Source of the DNA: Pseudoxanthomonas sp. SL93
Lineage (GTDB): Bacteria; Pseudomonadota; Gammaproteobacteria; Xanthomonadales; Xanthomonadaceae
Direction: 5' to 3'
Assembly: GCF_026625825.1 (NCBI RefSeq)
Contig: NZ_CP113065.1
Location: 930,001 to 994,000, forward strand
DNA: 64,000 nucleotides
Part shown: positions 60,647 to 64,000 of the stretch, one piece after another
Position numbering within the stretch: position 1 is the stretch's first letter
How the letters are laid out: each line of letters begins with the position of its first letter
The notes under the pieces: generated by a model
Told to the model about the DNA's origin: nothing
The model's database searches: none
The model's input: the letters and a program-made list of their open reading frames with translations, nothing else
Made by a program: the position numbers and the translations under genes

Positions 60647-60942
60647 GTTCATCCTTGTACGACTGCAGGGCGGGCTTGGCGCCCGAAGCCCCGCCGGATA
60701 GGGGTGGGCGGCGTTCATACTAAACCGGGCCCAGGCGGCCCAGGAGCGCGAGCGCCGAGAACAGGCCGAAGCCGACGCCTTGTGCCGGCGCCCGCCTGGA
60801 GGTCCTGGAGCCGCTTCTGGCCAAACTGGGCTCTGCTGGAACCCCTCACAAGAAGCCCCGGCGCGTCTCGCCATCCGAGACGGACCGCGCTTAGCATCTG
60901 CATGCTCGCCTATTGAGGCAGGCCCCAACCAGGGACACGACC

Positions 60943-61227
60943 ATGATCAAAATAACCGGACTTGATGAGCTAACACGGCAGTTGGACCAGGCGCAGGCGG
61001 CCATTGATGAAATCGATGGGGATTTGGGGACCGTAAGCTTCGATCCCCATGATCCGGCCAGTATCGAGGCGGCCATCCAGCAGGCCAAAGTCCTGATCGA
61101 TGGCAAGGTCCAACCGTGGGCAGACAATCCTTTGGTCGCTCAATTGGCGGACGGGCTAAAAGAGCAGTATCGCAACGCAATCATCGAGCGCGCCGCAGAA
61201 GCGCGGTTAGCGGGTGATCTGGAATGA
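60943..61227 (+). CDS. Small helical protein, first gene of TIR operon
   Basis: 94 residues, acidic and mostly helical: GLDELTRQLDQAQAAIDEID, DPASIEAAIQQAKVLIDGKV and LADGLKEQYRNAIIERAAEA. No recognised family. Its stop overlaps the TIR gene by 4 bp (ATGA), so the products are probably made in fixed ratio. It could be a partner, sensor or inhibitor of the TIR protein; that is inference. Confidence 0.7.
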   Translation: MIKITGLDELTRQLDQAQAAIDEIDGDLGTVSFDPHDPASIEAAIQQAKVLIDGKVQPWADNPLVAQLADGLKEQYRNAIIERAAEARLAGDLE

Positions 61228-62123
61228 GCGCTGTGGACCTGTTCGACCAGATCAGGACGGCCGTTCTTGATCTTCAGGGCGCAAATTACCAAAGTTATGA
61301 ACGCCCGTTGCGGACGTTGGGTCGCCTGCTCAACCACGAAGACCTCAGCACCATTAATCGCACCCTGACCGAGGGGCTGGATTACCCGCGATTTCTCGCC
61401 CAGAGCGATGCCACCGGCGGCAGCATGGTCGGTAGCCACCGGCTTGTTTGGCCTGAGGATTCCATCAAGCAGCTTGGCATGATGCTGTTGGTGATAAAGG
61501 ATGTGACCTCACGGCCAGACTACGCACTGGATTTTGCGCATACGTATTTCGACTCCAGTTCGCACGTCATGGCCGGCTTGCAGGCCATGACGCGCGATCT
61601 GATCATTCCTTTCGTGAGGGACTACAAGACGTATGTCAGCAAGCGAGGCGCGGTGAAAGTAGCCTTGATCAAGGAAAAATCCAACAAGATCTTCATCGTC
61701 CACGGTCACGATGGGGAGGCGCGCGAAACAACTGCTCGCTTCATCTCCAAGCTTGGCTTGGTGCCGGTCATCCTTCACGAGCAGGCCAGCCGAGGGCGAA
61801 CCATCATCGAGAAGGTCGAGGCCCACGATGATGTCGGCTTTGCGATCGTGCTGCTCACGCCCGATGACGAGGGTCGAGCGCACGGCACAGACGCCTTGGA
61901 GCCCCGCGCCCGTCAAAACGTGCTGCTGGAACTGGGCTACTTCATTGCCCGCCTAGGGCGAGAGAACGTATGCACACTGAGGAAAGGCCAGGTGGCGATC
62001 CCCAGTGACTTCGCCGGCGTTGTCTGGACCGACATGGATGGGGCCGGCGGTTGGCACTTGGCGCTGGGCAAAGAGTTACATGCTGCGGGTTATCAGATCG
62101 ACTGGAATTTGGTGATGAGCTGA
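61224..62123 (+). CDS. TIR-like (CAP12/PCTIR) nucleotide-binding protein
   Basis: 299 residues. The C-terminal half (about 154-290) is a TIR-like domain: NKIFIVHGHDGEARETTARF, LHEQASRGRTIIEKVEAHDD, VGFAIVLLTPDDEG and QNVLLELGYFIARLGRENVC. Glu236 lies in the position of the catalytic glutamate of NAD-cleaving TIRs. The N-terminal half (1-150) is helical and specific. Proteins of this class act in bacterial immunity, often destroying NAD after a signal. It is translationally coupled to a small gene before it and a SEC-C gene after it. The trigger is unknown. Confidence 0.85.
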   Translation: MSAVDLFDQIRTAVLDLQGANYQSYERPLRTLGRLLNHEDLSTINRTLTEGLDYPRFLAQSDATGGSMVGSHRLVWPEDSIKQLGMMLLVIKDVTSRPDYALDFAHTYFDSSSHVMAGLQAMTRDLIIPFVRDYKTYVSKRGAVKVALIKEKSNKIFIVHGHDGEARETTARFISKLGLVPVILHEQASRGRTIIEKVEAHDDVGFAIVLLTPDDEGRAHGTDALEPRARQNVLLELGYFIARLGRENVCTLRKGQVAIPSDFAGVVWTDMDGAGGWHLALGKELHAAGYQIDWNLVMS

Positions 62124-62743
62124 TGCACACCACCACGCCTGGCGAGATTTCCCGGCCGATCAAGCGCCTGATCGAAAAGGTGGTGCCCGGAGGCAACGGA
62201 ATCTACCTGCCCGTGAACCCCGAGGCGGGCGCCGTCGTCAACGAATGCTTTCCCAACGTGCAAGCCAAGCTCGAACGCGATGGTGGTCAGATGCTGTGTG
62301 GTTGGCAGGTGTGGGAATGGCCGCACGTGCTGGTAGAGGCCGAGTTTCACGCCGTGTGGAAAAGCCCGGCCGGTGCGTTAGTCGACATCACTCCCAAAAC
62401 GCAGAATGAAACGCACATCCTGTTCGTGCCTGATCCACGACTGAGCTATCAGGGCCTAGCAAAGGATAACGTGCGGGTCCCCCTCAGGGACGACCAGGTG
62501 ATTCGCCACTTCATCCGCGTGTCGGAGCTGATTGTGCAGGTCATGAACAAGGGCGAGCGCATATCCCAGTACGGACACGTTAGTGTCCCCGCGTACGAAA
62601 TACTCCCGCTGCAGGAAGCACGCGGCTTCCTTGGCGTGTCACTCGCTTCGGGCCTGCGAGATCATGATGCCTGTCTGTGCGAGAGCGGCAACAAATACAA
62701 GCGCTGCCACGGCCGCGGGTGGAGTTCCGTTCTCGGCTCGTGA
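62123..62743 (+). CDS. SEC-C motif protein, third gene of TIR operon
   Basis: 206 residues. A domain of unknown type (residues 1-180: IKRLIEKVVPGGNGIYLPVN, CFPNVQAKLERDGGQMLCGW, VEAEFHAVWKSPAGALVDIT) is followed by a C-terminal SEC-C zinc motif (CLCESGNKYKRCHGRG). SEC-C motifs bind zinc and often mediate protein or ribosome contact. Its ATG overlaps the TIR stop by one base. It may regulate or direct the TIR protein. No known defence system with this exact trio is recalled. Confidence 0.75.
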   Translation: MHTTTPGEISRPIKRLIEKVVPGGNGIYLPVNPEAGAVVNECFPNVQAKLERDGGQMLCGWQVWEWPHVLVEAEFHAVWKSPAGALVDITPKTQNETHILFVPDPRLSYQGLAKDNVRVPLRDDQVIRHFIRVSELIVQVMNKGERISQYGHVSVPAYEILPLQEARGFLGVSLASGLRDHDACLCESGNKYKRCHGRGWSSVLGS

Positions 62744-62806
62744 GTATGCGGTTGACACCGGCTGTCAGATTATTGCTCGACCGTGCTCTCAAGAGAGGGC
62801 GATGGT

Positions 62807-63166
62807 ATGGACCACGACGAAACCAATCAAAGCAGCCTGCCACAGGACGAGTACGACGCGTGGCTTAGAGCCAAGATTTTGCGCGCACTCCGTGATCCAC
62901 GACCATTGATTCCGCACGAGCAAGTGGTGGCCTCGGTGACGGCAAAAATTGATGCGATCGCCAGACGCAAGTCTGGCGATAAGAAATGGGAAGACACGCA
63001 TCGGTTAGCAAAACTACTTCAGCAAGCGTGCCGCTGGATTTTCCTCGGCTGCACCCGCTTGAAAATACCCAATCACACTCGCCACCGATCGGTGCTCGGT
63101 CATTGCCATCACGGCCGGCAGCGGCACGCCTTGCTTCCCGGCCTCGGTGACAAATCCCGACCTTAG
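62807..63166 (+). CDS. Orphan antitoxin-like protein, 3' end replaced
   Basis: From ATG 62807 the first 65 residues look like a small antitoxin of the StbD/RelB-like kind (LPQDEYDAWLRAKILRALRD, PRPLIPHEQVVASVTAKIDA). No toxin gene follows. The later residues run antisense through the integrase 3' end and are probably not native. An inverted repeat with 10-bp arms (62957-62966, 62971-62980) lies within the frame. The locus appears cut at the integrase junction. Confidence 0.55.
   Translation: MDHDETNQSSLPQDEYDAWLRAKILRALRDPRPLIPHEQVVASVTAKIDAIARRKSGDKKWEDTHRLAKLLQQACRWIFLGCTRLKIPNHTRHRSVLGHCHHGRQRHALLPGLGDKSRP
62957..62980. repeat. Perfect 10-bp inverted repeat near the integrase 3' end
   Basis: ATCGCCAGAC-GCAA-GTCTGGCGAT. 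On the minus strand it lies 34 bp after the integrase stop and is followed within 9 bases by AATTTTTG, so it may be the integrase terminator. It might also be part of an attachment site. Confidence 0.5.
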
Positions 63167-64000
63167 GCTATGCGCCCCAAAGTCCCCCTCCAACCCCGCC
63201 AGGCGGGCCCGCCGTTTCACGATCGTAGCCACGGAGCCCGGGAGCAGGGCAGGGCCGACCCGTTCCTTCCAGATACGGCGGAAGATCGCCCCCTCATGGA
63301 TCCCCGCGGCCTCAAGCCACGCCGCGAGCGCTTCGGCGCTACGCCCCAGGATCGGCTTGTCCGGAGTCGAATCTGCCTTCACCCCTGCTTGCTGGGTCTT
63401 GGAGTACTCCAGCCGATAGATGTAGCCATCCTCGCCGACTTTGCGCAGGTCCCGCATGTCGGCAGCGGCGATCTCACTACGCCGGCGCCCACCGCTGGCG
63501 AAGCCGAAGCAGAGCAGGGCACGGTCACGCCGGCCTTCCAGGCTGTCATCGCAGGTGGCTAGCATGGCCTCGAGCTCGGCACGGGTAATCGCGGTCTTCT
63601 TGGTCGGGCGCTCCCCGCGTTTGACCGCCGCGCGCCGCGCCCGGCTGAGCAGGGTTCGGACGCTCGGCAGCTCGCAGGGGTTAGCCAGACGCTTGAGCTT
63701 GTGCGCCGTAGACAGCACAGCGACGCGTTGGACCACCGTCGATAGCTTCAGTGGCCCGACCTTGGCCTTGAGTCCGGCGGAGACCAGCGCCTGATCGATC
63801 GCCGTCGGCAACTCGCTGACCAAGCCGCTCTTAGCCTTGCGTTGGATGTGGTCGACCAGGAACTGGATCACCACAGCCTCGCTCGCCGGCAAGGCCAGCT
63901 CAATGCCGTAGCGGGCTTGGTGCCAGCCGGCCCAGTAGCGCAGGGCAGTGGCGTAGCTGCGGGTCGTGTTGGCCGCGGCCGCTTCGGCGAGCAGTTCGCG
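63014..64000 (-). CDS. Tyrosine site-specific integrase, 5' end outside the window
   Basis: The frame is open to the window edge (NTTRSYATALRYWAGWHQAR), so at least 328 residues are present and the start lies beyond 64000. The SAM-like core-binding domain is followed by the catalytic domain: Arg in CFGFASGGRRRSEIAAAD, HxxR in FGAHSLRSGFVTEAG, and His and Tyr in MTEHRSVASVIGYFQAG. All catalytic residues seem intact. Two decayed relatives lie at 21821 and 43834 in the same orientation, so this is probably the surviving member of a family that inserted several times. Confidence 0.9.
   Translation of the reverse strand, partial: RELLAEAAAANTTRSYATALRYWAGWHQARYGIELALPASEAVVIQFLVDHIQRKAKSGLVSELPTAIDQALVSAGLKAKVGPLKLSTVVQRVAVLSTAHKLKRLANPCELPSVRTLLSRARRAAVKRGERPTKKTAITRAELEAMLATCDDSLEGRRDRALLCFGFASGGRRRSEIAAADMRDLRKVGEDGYIYRLEYSKTQQAGVKADSTPDKPILGRSAEALAAWLEAAGIHEGAIFRRIWKERVGPALLPGSVATIVKRRARLAGLEGDFGAHSLRSGFVTEAGKQGVPLPAVMAMTEHRSVASVIGYFQAGAAEENPAARLLK

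Overview
The window looks like a chromosome segment of a gammaproteobacterium of the Xanthomonadaceae/Lysobacteraceae (Xanthomonas, Stenotrophomonas or Pseudoxanthomonas type). It is GC-rich overall. It carries a DUF2950 gene, a DUF3653 gene and a resident integron whose roughly 60-bp attC sites are almost identical to one another, as in Xanthomonas-type integrons. Genus and species cannot be fixed from the sequence alone. No rRNA, tRNA or CRISPR array was recognised.

Region by region. Positions 1-9.8 kb are mostly core-like: a DUF2950 protein cut by the window edge, a stand-alone response regulator, a membrane sensor kinase with a FixJ-type regulator, a transglutaminase-like protein, an RpoE/ChrR-type sigma/anti-sigma pair, a secreted cupin, a trypsin-like protease and a DUF3653 protein. 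Positions 9.9-19.0 kb are a lower-GC Tn7/Tn5053-like transposon: a TnsA-like protein that seems to lack catalytic residues, a DDE transposase, an AAA+ ATPase, two TniQ-family proteins and two minus-strand cargo loci. Positions 19.1-22.7 kb hold an XRE regulator, an orphan Rhs tip with a lipoprotein that may be its immunity partner, and a frameshifted integrase remnant. Positions 22.7-34.5 kb hold a ferritin-like/4Fe-4S/double-CDGSH fusion protein, a ruined DMT transporter gene, a paoABCD-type periplasmic aldehyde oxidase operon, a lipoprotein alpha/beta hydrolase and two AraC regulators.

Positions 34.5-47.8 kb hold a dihaem cytochrome c, a GAF sensor kinase with a NarL-type regulator, two hydrolases, a degenerate SRAP homologue, a second integrase remnant, a CGNR gene broken by one stop codon, AraC regulators and a short-chain dehydrogenase. 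Positions 47.8-57.7 kb are the integron zone: an integron-integrase 3' remnant, a secreted cysteine-rich protein next to a thioredoxin-like protein, the intact integron integrase, an attI region with a perfect inverted repeat, and 15 cassettes. Most cassettes carry one small gene of unknown function and one carries no convincing gene. Positions 57.7-64.0 kb are a defence cluster: a Gabija-like pair (OLD/TOPRIM nuclease and UvrD-like helicase) opposite a tightly overlapping operon of a small helical protein, a TIR-like protein and a SEC-C protein. An orphan antitoxin-like ORF and a tyrosine integrase running off the window follow.

Three copies of the same integrase C-terminus (21.8-22.1, 43.8-44.0 and 63.0-64.0 kb, all on the minus strand) and at least five copies of a dispersed palindromic repeat (22.3, 35.3, 47.9, 50.0 and 57.6 kb) suggest repeated insertion and rearrangement here. 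The most interesting candidates for undescribed biology are the small-protein/TIR/SEC-C operon, the cysteine-rich/thioredoxin-like pair set between copies of the integrase 3' end, the cassette proteins, and the dual-TniQ transposon with its two unknown cargo loci.
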